Notes: generated by a model not told the origin, from the letters alone. DNA of 64,000 nucleotides from Verrucomicrobiota bacterium (GCA_018240065.1 JAFEGH010000005.1:42336-106335), one strand, 5' to 3'; counted from the first letter of the stretch, positions 45,251 to 53,906 are shown. A program made the numbers and translations.

Positions 45251-48200
45251 ATGTCTGTTAGATCAGAGTTAACAACAGCCCTCTCCTCGGAACTGACTGT
45301 TGGAGCAGATTCATCTGTAGTGGCATCCAGTGTACAGGTTCCCGAGACCGCCCATGTAAACCCGACTCCCGGGTGTTACCAGAAATTCATAGAAAGCTAC
45401 TTTGGATTGAATGACGCTGATGATTATGAAGTGATGCCCGTCGCAAGCTCCACTTTGAGCCATGAGCGCGCACCCTCTCCTATAGAAAATTCCTCTGCGC
45501 AATTTTCATTTATCGAAGCCGTTCCTGAAGCGATGGGTTGGAAGATGTTGCTCCCTGTCACCGAGCTGGTGATGGATTTTACCGAGAATTTACTCCCATT
45601 TATCGGCAAGAAATGCCCAGCGAACTTTGAGTTGCTTTGTAACAAGAGCACGGGCACATATCAAGACGCCCTGCAGGAACTGATCCTTGCCCGCTATGAG
45701 TTTGAGAAAAAGGGAAATCCGAAGCAGCTGGTTCACTTTTTGAATGGCTGCCTCAAATCTATTGCCGAGATCAAAAGGCCTGCCGACCCCAAACTCATCA
45801 AGACTCTCACTGACAATATTCAGCAGATCCTCCAAATGCTCTCTTCTGAGAATTGCCACTTGATGAGAGAAAATGTTCTCCATTTATATAGAGAACAGGC
45901 CCCCGATTCATCGGGCTTTAAATTTCACGTGGCGGCCAATAGCTATGCCCATCTGGCCCATTCTCTTGATCACTTAACGACACTCACAGCGCATCTTTAT
46001 CAGCAAACTACTGGCGCGATCCAATCAGAACAACAAAGTTCAAGCGTCTCCTGCACTCTCTCCGGGATGCCCGCCGTCTCCCAGGCGCTAAAGAAAGAGT
46101 TTTTCGAAGGCCGCCCCGATTTTCCCAGGCCCTATAAAATCGACATCTATCGCTTATATAAAAATCTAGGGAAAGAACTCGCTGAACAGAACAAATGCTT
46201 TTTCAACAATATGGGGAATATTCTGGCGAGCGAACACTCTTTGGAAATGAGGAAAATCATTTCCAGAGGCGCCGACTTTAGCGTTTGCCATCCCCGCTAT
46301 GTCAGGGAAGCAGCTGAGACCTATCGACTTTTTCTGCCCCATATTAAAGAAAATAAGAATTATCTCTCCGAGCGGTGCGCCTCTTTAGCCCAGACCTGCG
46401 AGGTCTTAAGCAACTTTTCGCTCTATTTGAAATTCGGCAATCTCGAACTCCTTCAAAGGAGGCTTGATGGCGTCAGATACTCAGCCCGCAATTTTCGAAA
46501 TATCCTTGTTGATGAAATTCTAAAATTTTCAATTCAAAAGAATGCCGATCGCGATCTCTTGATTAAAGTGATTACCTTCCTCAAAACAGAAGAGGGAGTG
46601 CCGATAAGAAAATACCAAGGCCTTTTAGGCCAGCTGCAGCGGTTTTATTCCCGTGCGCAGTTGAATATCGATACGGCCCTGGAAATGCCGCTTCAAATGG
46701 CAGAAAGAAAATCACAAGATTTATTCCCCCCCATTCCCCAAGCCGCATCAGTGCAACAAGTTCCTTCAAAGGCTGCTTCTAAAAGATCCAAAGCAGTTCA
46801 GAAATTAACGCCTGTCCCATTGGAAACGGTCTCCGGATCTACTCTTGCCCAGCACCAGGTTGCTTCTGACAGAGGCGAAATGATGGCGCTTGGTCAAGAG
46901 CGTACCGTAGATTCGGATCGACCAGAGACCGCTGCTTCTTCAACTGAGACAACCCATTCTGTTCCTCTTTCCAGACAAAAACTCGAGCCGATGCATGTAT
47001 TTCTTGAACGCCTTAGGGGAGGGTCGAGTGACTATTTTGGCCAGCTTCGGTCGGGAAGCACAGGTTTCGAAACTGTTCCAGCATTAGATAGCGCGAACCA
47101 ACATTTCACAGCGCTTGCCTCTGCTATTAATCGGTTTTCGAGAAAAGCGGAAGGGGCGATTTCAAGAGCTGAACTGTTTTCGCTTGTGGCAGATTGCGTG
47201 CAACATGGCAACTTAGGCGTAGAGCAGATGCTCAGCGCGCTTGACCGCGAAAGCAATAGTTTATCAAACCGCGATGAACTCAATGCCCATCTTTCCCATA
47301 ACCTTATCGATATCCTCTTCAACTGCAAATTCGCCTCCAAGGATTTTTCTCCACAGGTCAGACAATGGATCTCCTCGATCAATCGCGGAGAACTGTCCGC
47401 CAGAGAGGTCACCCTCTGCCCGATCGATGGCAACTTTGCGCAGAAACTGCTTGTCAAAGCGTGGCTTTACTCGACAGGAAGCGAAGCTTTCGGCCTCGGG
47501 GATATTGGAGATGACATGGCATCCTATCTCAATGGCATTGGAACATTCTGCGGTGAATATTCCGAGCTTCTCCAAATGGCAAAAACAAGGAAAGTCAATG
47601 TTGATAAAGAAAAGGCTGAACAGATCCAATCTGCTTTTACCAGCGTGGGACGCAGACTTGGCGCTAGGATCGGTTCCCTGCGGATACAGGATCAGTCTTC
47701 TTCCTCAATGCAACTCCATGCCCCTCATCCTATGATTAGCGAGATACGTTCCCAACTGATCTCTTTGCGCGATTCGGCGCCATCGGAAGGGATTAAGGCG
47801 AGCTATGGCAACATTTTAAGCAATCTTCTTGTTCGGTTAGAGAATGAAGTCCAACTGCTCGGAAAATTGCATCCGGCTGAAGCTTCTCTGCATTATTCCA
47901 ATGTGCTCCTGTTGGATCAGATGATTGCTGAGCATTTTTTGCAGAACGTTATCGATGCAAGAGGCGTCGTCGCGGATGTGGAGATCGCCCCTCATGATTT
48001 GCTTGCGATGGTCAAAACACTCGGAATCAACGAGGAGCTGTTTAGCCTCGATGAGCTGAACTTCTTAAGCCGGGGCAGAGAAACGATGTCCCTATGCCGT
48101 TATACAAGCAGCTATAAGAGTCAATATCGCTCTGGAGCTCCTAAAAAAATGAAAGAGGTTGAGGAGATCCTCGATGATGCGAATAAGTTAAAAGGGCACG

Positions 48201-48340
48201 TCTTCTCCGATCTTCCTTTAGTTGGTTATGCCTACGCCGGCAGGATCGGAAAGACTATTTCGGATGTAGAGGCTTCCGTACAAAATGACCTTAATCTCCT
48301 ATTTAGCATTCAGAGAAAAATCTTAGCTGCTTTGGAGTAA
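45251..48340 (+). CDS. Large uncharacterised helical protein, 1029 residues
   Basis: I do not recognise this protein. It has no signal peptide or clear membrane helix. The N-terminal 110 residues are Ser/Thr-rich and low in charge, like many type III secretion signals. A helical region (about 120-480) follows, then a Ser/Thr/Gln-rich linker (about 490-580), then a second helical region (about 590-1029). The two helical halves are not obviously repeats of each other. Its divergent neighbour is a protease-like candidate, and both lie in an accessory stretch, so a host-directed function is possible but unproven. It has its own AT-rich promoter. Confidence 0.75.
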   Translation: MSVRSELTTALSSELTVGADSSVVASSVQVPETAHVNPTPGCYQKFIESYFGLNDADDYEVMPVASSTLSHERAPSPIENSSAQFSFIEAVPEAMGWKMLLPVTELVMDFTENLLPFIGKKCPANFELLCNKSTGTYQDALQELILARYEFEKKGNPKQLVHFLNGCLKSIAEIKRPADPKLIKTLTDNIQQILQMLSSENCHLMRENVLHLYREQAPDSSGFKFHVAANSYAHLAHSLDHLTTLTAHLYQQTTGAIQSEQQSSSVSCTLSGMPAVSQALKKEFFEGRPDFPRPYKIDIYRLYKNLGKELAEQNKCFFNNMGNILASEHSLEMRKIISRGADFSVCHPRYVREAAETYRLFLPHIKENKNYLSERCASLAQTCEVLSNFSLYLKFGNLELLQRRLDGVRYSARNFRNILVDEILKFSIQKNADRDLLIKVITFLKTEEGVPIRKYQGLLGQLQRFYSRAQLNIDTALEMPLQMAERKSQDLFPPIPQAASVQQVPSKAASKRSKAVQKLTPVPLETVSGSTLAQHQVASDRGEMMALGQERTVDSDRPETAASSTETTHSVPLSRQKLEPMHVFLERLRGGSSDYFGQLRSGSTGFETVPALDSANQHFTALASAINRFSRKAEGAISRAELFSLVADCVQHGNLGVEQMLSALDRESNSLSNRDELNAHLSHNLIDILFNCKFASKDFSPQVRQWISSINRGELSAREVTLCPIDGNFAQKLLVKAWLYSTGSEAFGLGDIGDDMASYLNGIGTFCGEYSELLQMAKTRKVNVDKEKAEQIQSAFTSVGRRLGARIGSLRIQDQSSSSMQLHAPHPMISEIRSQLISLRDSAPSEGIKASYGNILSNLLVRLENEVQLLGKLHPAEASLHYSNVLLLDQMIAEHFLQNVIDARGVVADVEIAPHDLLAMVKTLGINEELFSLDELNFLSRGRETMSLCRYTSSYKSQYRSGAPKKMKEVEEILDDANKLKGHVFSDLPLVGYAYAGRIGKTISDVEASVQNDLNLLFSIQRKILAALE

Positions 48341-48410
48341 TCTTCTTTTAGTCCATGGAGAGGGCGAGGTAGATCCCTCGCCCCTATGCCTGCCCACAAT
48401 GATCAAACGG

Positions 48411-49202
48411 TTATAGGGAATTTGCGCTGCAAAATTCCAGAAGCAGTTTTTTAGCCGCTTCCCTTGCTCTGTACCCTCCGATTCCTCCCACCACCTCTGT
48501 GTCTCTCAAATAAAAGGCGAAGAGAACCTTCCTCGCTTCCTTTTCCAGCCAGCCGACGAACCATCCGGCTTTTAGGTCGGGATTTTCCAGAGCTTGCGAT
48601 CCTGTTTTTGCATACAGTTTCCAGCCGCCCGGAAACTCCTCCAAAAATAGAATGCGCCTTGTCATCTCAAGAGAGTGGGGAGAAACGGGAAGATCGTTTC
48701 TGACCAGTTTGGATAAAAAGAAAATCTGTTCGCGTGGAGTGATTTTGAGGGAAGATCCCAGCCAGGCATGCGTCAGCCCATTGTTTTTGCCAGGCTCGCC
48801 TGAGAGATCTTTGTTACCGTAGTCAAAGGCGTCGACGTAAGACTGAAAGCGCTGCATTCCCATCTGGGAGGTGAGCACCTGCGAGAACCAAACGCACGAA
48901 TTGCGCATCCATAGTTGTGGAGTTTGCGGATTTTTCCAAATGGGTAAATAGTCGACATAGCCTTCTTGGAAAAGCCATTTAGGCGAGTTCTCATCGATTA
49001 GGATCGTAGAGTCGAATCCCATCAGGCTTAAAGGGATTTTAAAAGTAGAACAGGGGGAAACCCGATCGTCGCAAAGAGTCCCTGATTCTTGGAGCCATTG
49101 TTCTGTATTCAGATCATAAAGAAGAAAGTTCTTCTCTTCCGAAAAAGAGAAGCTGTGAAGGGCGATTAAGGCGAGTGCGGTCAGTTTATCAAAGATAGAC
49201 AT
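48411..49202 (-). CDS. Class D (OXA-type) beta-lactamase-like protein
   Basis: A 263-residue periplasmic serine hydrolase with all class D motifs: S52-T-F-K55 (active serine and the lysine normally carbamylated), S102-C-V104, Y128-G-N130, K199-T-G-S202 and the following GWFVGWLE strand. A signal peptide (to about residue 21) precedes EEKNFLLYD. The length is usual for OXA enzymes. Class D enzymes hydrolyse beta-lactams, but the same fold includes penicillin-binding sensors, so resistance is not proven. It is monocistronic, and no transposase or integron remains are visible around it. Confidence 0.9.
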   Translation of the reverse strand: MSIFDKLTALALIALHSFSFSEEKNFLLYDLNTEQWLQESGTLCDDRVSPCSTFKIPLSLMGFDSTILIDENSPKWLFQEGYVDYLPIWKNPQTPQLWMRNSCVWFSQVLTSQMGMQRFQSYVDAFDYGNKDLSGEPGKNNGLTHAWLGSSLKITPREQIFFLSKLVRNDLPVSPHSLEMTRRILFLEEFPGGWKLYAKTGSQALENPDLKAGWFVGWLEKEARKVLFAFYLRDTEVVGGIGGYRAREAAKKLLLEFCSANSL

Positions 49203-49262
49203 AGCTCCCTCCGTGGTTAGAGCGATGTCAGTTTAATACCGGCGAAAGAAATTTGTCAGTGT

Positions 49263-49799
49263 TCAATTATCGCTTGAATAATGATCGTCGTCGATCGGAT
49301 CTGGGATCGGAGTTTCCGGACGCGCGATGTTAAGGATGCCGATGATCGAGACGCCTTCGTCGACGCTGAGCAGCGGGGCTGTCACGTCTCCGCGCACTTC
49401 CGCACGTCCTCGCAGCACGAGCCGCTTTTTGACAGTGATGTCGCCGATAACTTTTCCGGAAATGAATGCTTCTTCGAGATTGATGTTGGCCTTGAGCGAG
49501 CCTGTGGGTCCGACGATCACTTTGCCTGACGAAAGGAGCTCGCCTTCGAAAGAGCCGTCGATCCTAACCAGTTTTTGAAACGACATCGTCCCTTTGATCG
49601 ATACTCCTTCGGCAATCACAGTCTCCGGTTCTTCATCCTGAGAAGCTTCTTCATCGGCAATTTCAAAGGCGTGCGGATCCAGAGCGTTCATGAGATCGGT
49701 GGCAAAGGGATTGGGGGGGCGGTTGGCGAGGTCGGGAAAAGTGTGCACAGGCGGTTGGGTCTCTTTATCGAATATGCTTTTTCCGAACTTCTTGAACAT
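49263..49799 (-). CDS. Bactofilin
   Basis: A 178-residue cytoskeletal protein with the bactofilin (DUF583) right-handed beta-helix core (about 65-160): GVSIKGTMSFQKLVRIDGSFEGEL split over two turns, then VIVGPTGSLKANI and VTAPLLSVDEGVSI repeating a six-residue turn pattern. Bactofilins polymerise without nucleotides; the chlamydial one (CT276 in C. trachomatis) affects cell size and shape. ATG 49799 with GGAGG just upstream is the start; the longer frame runs into dnaA. It lies 67 bases after dnaA in the same direction, as in C. trachomatis. Confidence 0.9.
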   Translation of the reverse strand: MFKKFGKSIFDKETQPPVHTFPDLANRPPNPFATDLMNALDPHAFEIADEEASQDEEPETVIAEGVSIKGTMSFQKLVRIDGSFEGELLSSGKVIVGPTGSLKANINLEEAFISGKVIGDITVKKRLVLRGRAEVRGDVTAPLLSVDEGVSIIGILNIARPETPIPDPIDDDHYSSDN

Positions 49800-49866
49800 G
49801 GGGCCTCCCCGAGTATTATCCTTCTTATAGCAGCAGAGGGGAATCCAATCAATGATCAGCACATTT

Positions 49867-51225
49867 TCAGGCTTCCAGATTGCGTCTGGCCATATCGATT
49901 TGACGGCGGAGGGTCTCGTCTTTTTCCACCTGGCCGGCAATCTTCTTCCAGGCATGGAGGAGGGTGGAGTGGGTCTTGCCACCGAAGGCGGAAGAGAGGC
50001 GCATCAGAGAATCGTTGATCATTTCTTTGGCAAGGTACATGGCGACCTGGCGAGGAAAGGCGACGTCTTTGGTCCGTGAGGCGCTCTTAAGGTCGCTGAC
50101 TCGGACGCCGAAGATCGTCGCGACGCTTTTCAGGATGCTCTCTACGTTGATTTTTTTGTGGGGGGCGTACTGGAAAAGCTCGCTCAATGTTTTTTCGACC
50201 GCCTCTTCGGTGATGTCGATCCCCATCAGTCGGCAGTAGGCGCCCAGGCGGTTGATCGCTCCCTCGAGCTGGCGGACGTTGTTGAAAATGTGTTCGGCGA
50301 TAAAAAAGGCCACCTTCTGCGGAATCCTAAAACCTTTCTGTTCCGCTTTGTGCTGTAAAATAGCGACGCGCGTCTCCAGATCTGGAATGCCGATGTTGGC
50401 GACAAGACCCCATTCCATCCGCGCGATCATCCGTTCGGAGAGTTTGAGCTGGCCGGGCGGTTTATCCGAGGTGATGACGATCTGCTTGCTCTGGTTGATC
50501 AGGCTTTCGAACGTATTGCAGAACTCTTCTTCGAAATTGAGCCGGCTTTGCAAAAACTGGATATCGTCGACCATCAGGACGTCGAGCGAGCGATAAAAGC
50601 GTTTCATCTTGTCCATCGACTTGGTGCGTAGATTGTCGACGAGATCGTTGATGAATCCTTCCGTTGTGATGCAATGCACGCGCAGTTTTTTGTTGTGCTG
50701 GCGGATATGATGTCCGATCGCATGCAACAAATGGGTTTTTCCAAGTCCGACACCGCCATGGATAAAGAGGGGATTGTAGGATTTGGAGGGGCGGCTGGCA
50801 ACTCCCATCGCCGCCGATTTGACAAACTGATTCGCAGGGCCTTCGATGAAGTTATCGAACGTGTATTGAGGATTGAGCTTGATCTCGGCAATGCCTGGAT
50901 GGGATTCCTGCGAGGGAGCGCTCATGGGTTCAGGAGCAGACGCCGCGGCTGGCAGAGCTGCTTTCTTCTTGACTTCAGCCAGCACAAAAGTCAGATCCGG
51001 CTCTCCGGAAGATTTTAAGGGAAGGAAAGCGCACAGGTCTTTTTTGTAATTGTCGAGAAGGTATTCCTGAACGAAGATGTTAGGCACTTCCAGGCAGATT
51101 CCCGATCCATTTCCTTCGATGACGCGGATCGGGGAGAACCAGTTCTCATACTCGGTAGCTGAGCAGCGCTCTCCGATGAACTCTAAGAACTCAGACCAGG
51201 TGTCCTGGGGCGTTTTCGTCAGCAT
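49867..51225 (-). CDS. dnaA: Chromosomal replication initiator protein DnaA
   Basis: Binds DnaA boxes and melts the origin. The protein of 452 residues has the four usual domains: N-terminal interaction domain (to about 90), a short linker, the AAA+ module with Walker [10 protein letters not shown] (about 156-164) and Walker [12 protein letters not shown], and domain IV with [12 protein letters not shown] and [16 protein letters not shown] for DNA contact. Chlamydiae carry two dnaA genes; the neighbouring bactofilin shows this is the CT275 equivalent. The upstream gap holds only weak DnaA-box-like sites. Confidence 0.97.
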   Translation of the reverse strand: MLTKTPQDTWSEFLEFIGERCSATEYENWFSPIRVIEGNGSGICLEVPNIFVQEYLLDNYKKDLCAFLPLKSSGEPDLTFVLAEVKKKAALPAAASAPEPMSAPSQESHPGIAEIKLNPQYTFDNFIEGPANQFVKSAAMGVASRPSKSYNPLFIHGGVGLGKTHLLHAIGHHIRQHNKKLRVHCITTEGFINDLVDNLRTKSMDKMKRFYRSLDVLMVDDIQFLQSRLNFEEEFCNTFESLINQSKQIVITSDKPPGQLKLSERMIARMEWGLVANIGIPDLETRVAILQHKAEQKGFRIPQKVAFFIAEHIFNNVRQLEGAINRLGAYCRLMGIDITEEAVEKTLSELFQYAPHKKINVESILKSVATIFGVRVSDLKSASRTKDVAFPRQVAMYLAKEMINDSLMRLSSAFGGKTHSTLLHAWKKIAGQVEKDETLRRQIDMARRNLEA

Positions 51226-51643
51226 ACTCTCTCAATTTGTGAACAAACTTTCCACAATGTTTTGGGGGGCTTTTTTATCGCCGTCAAATTAGCATCGCGA
51301 CTCAAAGCTAGCAACATTTTTCTGGTCCGTTTTTTTCAGTTCGATGTTAAATCATTGAATGTCAAAACGAGCGGATGCAAAAAAAAGTGAAGGCATGCGT
51401 TAAAGCGAAAAATGGAAGCGGGCGTTGTGTGGAATTATCCTAAGTTGTTGAAATGAAAAGGGGGAGTTATCGACAACGATTTCTAAACTCTTGATGATTA
51501 GGCAGCGTTCCAAAAGATCACGGATATTTCCAATCCATGATCGCAAGTGATCGCCTAGGCTAATGTTTGTTCACTTGCGATCACACAATCGCGTCGCTTT
51601 GGCGCAGCCGAAATCCAAGTTTCGAAGTTGTTTGGATATAGAA
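51226..51643. other. Intergenic region upstream of dnaA
   Basis: A 418-base gap without a gene. Near dnaA are weak DnaA-box-like sequences (TTTCCACAA at about 51249, TTATCGACA at about 51468). At 51538-51583 there is a perfect 13-bp inverted repeat with a 20-base spacer, listed separately. The rest is AT-rich and should contain the dnaA promoter. Confidence 0.5.
51538..51583. repeat. 13-bp perfect inverted repeat
   Basis: TGATCGCAAGTGA (51538-51550) is repeated inverted as TCACTTGCGATCA (51571-51583) with a 20-base loop. It follows the DUF6629-like gene by about 60 bases on the minus strand. No T-run follows, so it is either a weak terminator or a protein-binding palindrome. Confidence 0.7.
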
Positions 51644-52267
51644 TTATCCGGATAGGTTCTTTTTTTTCAGAATCAAAAGCAGGCTCAAGCTCACAAGAGC
51701 TGCAAAGAAACACCACATCGACACAAATAGAAGCTGATCGATCCAGAAGATCAATATGCCCACAATGGCTCCGATGACACCCAGAATCCAAATCCGTCTG
51801 ATCGAAGACAGAAAGAAAGGGACAAGGGTCGCGACGCCATAAAAAATGATCCCCAGCCAGTCGATCGCAGCCGATCCTGATTTGTGCGCGTAGTGGATGC
51901 TGCATTGATAGGATGTGGCCGTCGTTTCGGGAATCATGAAATTCAGAGCCAGCCCAATGACTGTGCCGATGCCCCCGCAAAATGCCAGAAATTGTTTGCG
52001 CAAGTCCTGTTTTTCCGCTCGCCACAAAGCAAAAGGAATCCATATAGGCCAGAAACTGTAGGCGAAAAACAAAAAGACTGCTTGCGCGATCGAATAATCA
52101 GGAAGGCTCAGCCATACAAATCCCTCCGCCGCCTGCTGGATTGCAAAGAGCCAGGGGATCAAGGCGAGCGGTAAAAGCCGTTTGGAAGGCATGCCCGCGA
52201 CGATCGCTGCACCGACAACAGCCAAAGCGCCGCTTGCGACAAAACTGGCAGGAGCTGAAAAGCACAT
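51644..52267 (-). CDS. DUF6629-family membrane protein
   Basis: A 207-residue inner-membrane protein with about seven hydrophobic helices. Its beginning, MCFSAPASFVASG, is the signature of the DUF6629 family (MCFSAxASF), whose function is unknown. Further family-like segments are PWLFAIQQAAEGFVW and a C-terminal WIDQLLFVSMWCFFAALVS. It is a single gene, separated from its neighbours by long non-coding gaps. Confidence 0.82.
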   Translation of the reverse strand: MCFSAPASFVASGALAVVGAAIVAGMPSKRLLPLALIPWLFAIQQAAEGFVWLSLPDYSIAQAVFLFFAYSFWPIWIPFALWRAEKQDLRKQFLAFCGGIGTVIGLALNFMIPETTATSYQCSIHYAHKSGSAAIDWLGIIFYGVATLVPFFLSSIRRIWILGVIGAIVGILIFWIDQLLFVSMWCFFAALVSLSLLLILKKKNLSG

Positions 52268-52333
52268 ATAAGTGCAAATTACGAGTGAATAGTTTTCCTG
52301 TCAATGGCGGAGTAGAGTTCGTTTTCAAAGCAG

Positions 52334-52363
52334 TTGCATTTTTCTGGGCAGTCGTTCTATACA
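52334..52363 (+). promoter_or_regulatory. Sigma70-type promoter
   Basis: TTGCAT (52334-52339) and TATACA (52358-52363) are separated by 18 bases. This would start transcription near 52370, giving a leader of about 300 bases before the 68-codon gene. Confidence 0.55.
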
Positions 52364-52370
52364 CAGACAA

Positions 52371-52660
52371 GAATCGGCTTTTTTAAACGGAATCCTCCTT
52401 AATATGAAAATGACCGCTGTCCCGTTTGCTGCATTGCCGCAAATCCCACCCTGCCGCCAGTGGAATGGAGCCTAGGTTGATGCCTTCGATGGGAGGAAAA
52501 TCTCAAATGGGGATCTCGAACCTGTTTTCGCTGGACTCTCCCGGCCCCTTTGGGACACCGGGAAGGGGACGTCGACTATCAAAACCGCGGGGGGATAATA
52601 ATCCGCTCGGAACTGTAGACGAGGCAGCCAGGATCACAAACCCAAGCTAAGTAAATTCAA
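52371..52660 (+). ncRNA. Putative structured RNA or long structured leader
   Basis: The segment is GC-rich while other intergenic regions here are AT-rich, and it has no convincing coding frame. Pairings visible by eye include CTGCC (52451) with GGCAG (52623), CAGT (52458) with ACTG (52612), GAGC (52468) with GCTC (52605), GTTTT (52514) with AAAAC (52581), and a central TCCCGG/CCGGGA stem that competes with CCCCTT/AAGGGG. A promoter lies just upstream. It could be a free RNA (6S-like long hairpin is one option) or a regulatory leader of the next gene. I could not match it to a known family. Confidence 0.45.
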
Positions 52661-52675
52661 CAAGGGAGTCTTTTT

Positions 52676-52882
52676 ATGGAAAATCAGGAAATCGCACAAC
52701 AAAGTCAGATGATGATGGAGCAAATGGGCAAATGCTGCATGGAAAGTTCCTGCATGATGAAGCCGGGTTGCTGCACGACGATGTATCTGTTCGGAATTTT
52801 AGTGATCGCCGGCCTTGCGATGATCATCGTCCTGCAGAATAAAATGCTGAAAGAAATGCGCAAAGGCGGGAAGAAGAAATAG
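52676..52882 (+). CDS. Small Met/Cys-rich single-span membrane protein
   Basis: A 68-residue protein: a Met- and Cys-rich N-terminal part with C-C-M-E-S-S-C and G-C-C spacing (five cysteines and many methionines in about 36 residues), one membrane helix (YLFGILVIAGLAMIIVL) and a lysine-rich tail (KGGKKK) that places the C-terminus in the cytoplasm. The Cys/Met cluster would then face the periplasm, where it could bind copper or form disulphides; this is inference. AAGGGAG precedes the ATG. It follows the GC-rich structured leader described above. Confidence 0.7.
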   Translation: MENQEIAQQSQMMMEQMGKCCMESSCMMKPGCCTTMYLFGILVIAGLAMIIVLQNKMLKEMRKGGKKK

Positions 52883-52891
52883 AGCCGGACT

Positions 52892-53287
52892 TTAACTGTA
52901 GGCCAGGATCAACGCCTGGGCCTGGCCTGCGATCTGCTCCTGAGGACACTTTTCCAACGCTTTGGCCTGGGAGAGCGCCTGGCGTTTATAACCCAACGCG
53001 AAGAGCGCCTTGGTCCTGTTGAGAAGAGTGGGGAGGTCAGCAGCATCGAGTTTGATGGCTTTCTCAATATAGTTGAGCGCCATGAGGTTGTTTCCTTTCT
53101 GAAGATAGAGGGCGCCGAGAGTTTGCAGGTCGTAGATGGACTCGGGAGAGAGGATGACGAGGGCCTCGAAAAAGGTGATCGCGACGTCGTATTTTCCCTG
53201 CTTGATATAGGAATAGCCCACAAAGCGCAAATCCTCGAGCTCTTCCTTATCCCATCCTAATATTGATAACCAGTCTGCCTGACTCAT
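52892..53287 (-). CDS. TPR-repeat protein (CT274-like, chaperone-type)
   Basis: A 131-residue protein with about three tetratricopeptide repeats (VGYSYIKQGKYDVAITFFEALVILSP split over a turn, then LGALYLQKGNNLMALNYIEKA, then ALFALGYKRQALSQAKALEK). Size and layout resemble type III secretion class II chaperones; in C. trachomatis the matching gene CT274 sits next to dnaA and CT273. Here it follows the CT273-like gene by 8 bases in the same direction, so the two form an operon pointing away from mraZ. The partner protein is unknown. Confidence 0.82.
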   Translation of the reverse strand: MSQADWLSILGWDKEELEDLRFVGYSYIKQGKYDVAITFFEALVILSPESIYDLQTLGALYLQKGNNLMALNYIEKAIKLDAADLPTLLNRTKALFALGYKRQALSQAKALEKCPQEQIAGQAQALILAYS

Positions 53288-53295
53288 ACCTTTCC

Positions 53296-53811
53296 CTAAC
53301 CTTTCTGATATTGGCTTCTGCGCGAATTAATTTCAACGATCAGCTTGTCGAATAGGGCGATGGTGTCCAGCAGGGAGGTAAGAATTTTTTTTTCTTTTTC
53401 CTCTTCCTCCAAAGCCCGTTCGTCCTCGTACCGCTGTTTTTTGTCCTGATGCTCCTTTTCCCTCTCGACCCTTTTTTCCGCCAGCGATTTCAGCTTGGCG
53501 AGGATCTTAAGGGCCTGGGACTCCTTCTTGTCTTCCGAGCCCATCGACGGGATCAGCTGAAAGGTAAAAAGAAGTTTTCTCTGCTCGAAATACTTGGAAG
53601 GGGGAATGAACGAGGCCCAGGTGATTCCGGTGGGCTGTAAATGCAGGAGCGATTCGAGTTCTTCCGAGACAAAGGGGGTCGTGACGTCGATCTGGGTCTG
53701 GGACGGAATCGCTCGCGATTCCTTGATAAAAGTCTCATCCAGGATCTTCTTGTCTTCCGCGTAGCGTGTCGAGACTTCAACTCCCAGATTGTCAATTGTG
53801 CGCGGCGGCAT
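53296..53811 (-). CDS. Conserved chlamydial hypothetical protein (CT273-like place)
   Basis: A 171-residue cytoplasmic protein without a recognised domain. The N-terminal half is mixed alpha/beta (TYPE segment IDNLGVEVSTRYAEDKK); the C-terminal half (about 95-165) is a long charged coiled coil rich in Glu/Lys (RVEREKEHQDKKQRYEDE and on). It is first in a two-gene operon with the TPR protein and divergent from mraZ. Identity to CT273 is suggested by position and size only. Confidence 0.68.
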   Translation of the reverse strand: MPPRTIDNLGVEVSTRYAEDKKILDETFIKESRAIPSQTQIDVTTPFVSEELESLLHLQPTGITWASFIPPSKYFEQRKLLFTFQLIPSMGSEDKKESQALKILAKLKSLAEKRVEREKEHQDKKQRYEDERALEEEEKEKKILTSLLDTIALFDKLIVEINSRRSQYQKG

Positions 53812-53882
53812 AACAGCTCCTCGTGAATTTTGGCGGTCCCTAATCTTGCATTTGCCACGCTGCGACTTATTTTTTCAACCAT

Positions 53883-53888
53883 ATTATA
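53883..53888 (-). promoter_or_regulatory. -10 element of the CT273/CT274-like operon
   Basis: TATAAT on the minus strand, 72 bases before the gene start, with only a weak -35 (TTTTCC) 17 bases further up. It is immersed in an alternating purine-pyrimidine tract. Confidence 0.4.
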
Positions 53889-53906
53889 CGCGTATACGCG
53901 CGCGCG
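53885..53906. other. 22-base alternating purine-pyrimidine tract
   Basis: A strict alternation of pyrimidine and purine made of TATA, CGCG and CG steps, largely self-complementary. Such tracts can adopt Z-DNA under negative supercoiling. It lies between the two divergent promoters, overlapping the leftward -10. Confidence 0.6.

Noticed and set aside
48362..48383. Hairpin GGGCGAG/CTCGCCC after the 1029-residue protein gene
   Set aside because: The stem is short and no T-run follows; it could be a weak terminator for the convergent genes but is not supported enough to list.
51226..51480. Possible replication origin next to dnaA
   Set aside because: Only weak, isolated DnaA-box-like sites were found and no AT-rich 13-mer cluster; chlamydial dnaA genes are not known to mark the origin.
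52426..52650. 74-codon frame in the GC-rich leader
   Set aside because: The composition is not protein-like, there is no ribosome site, and the same bases form extensive pairings, so RNA is the better reading.
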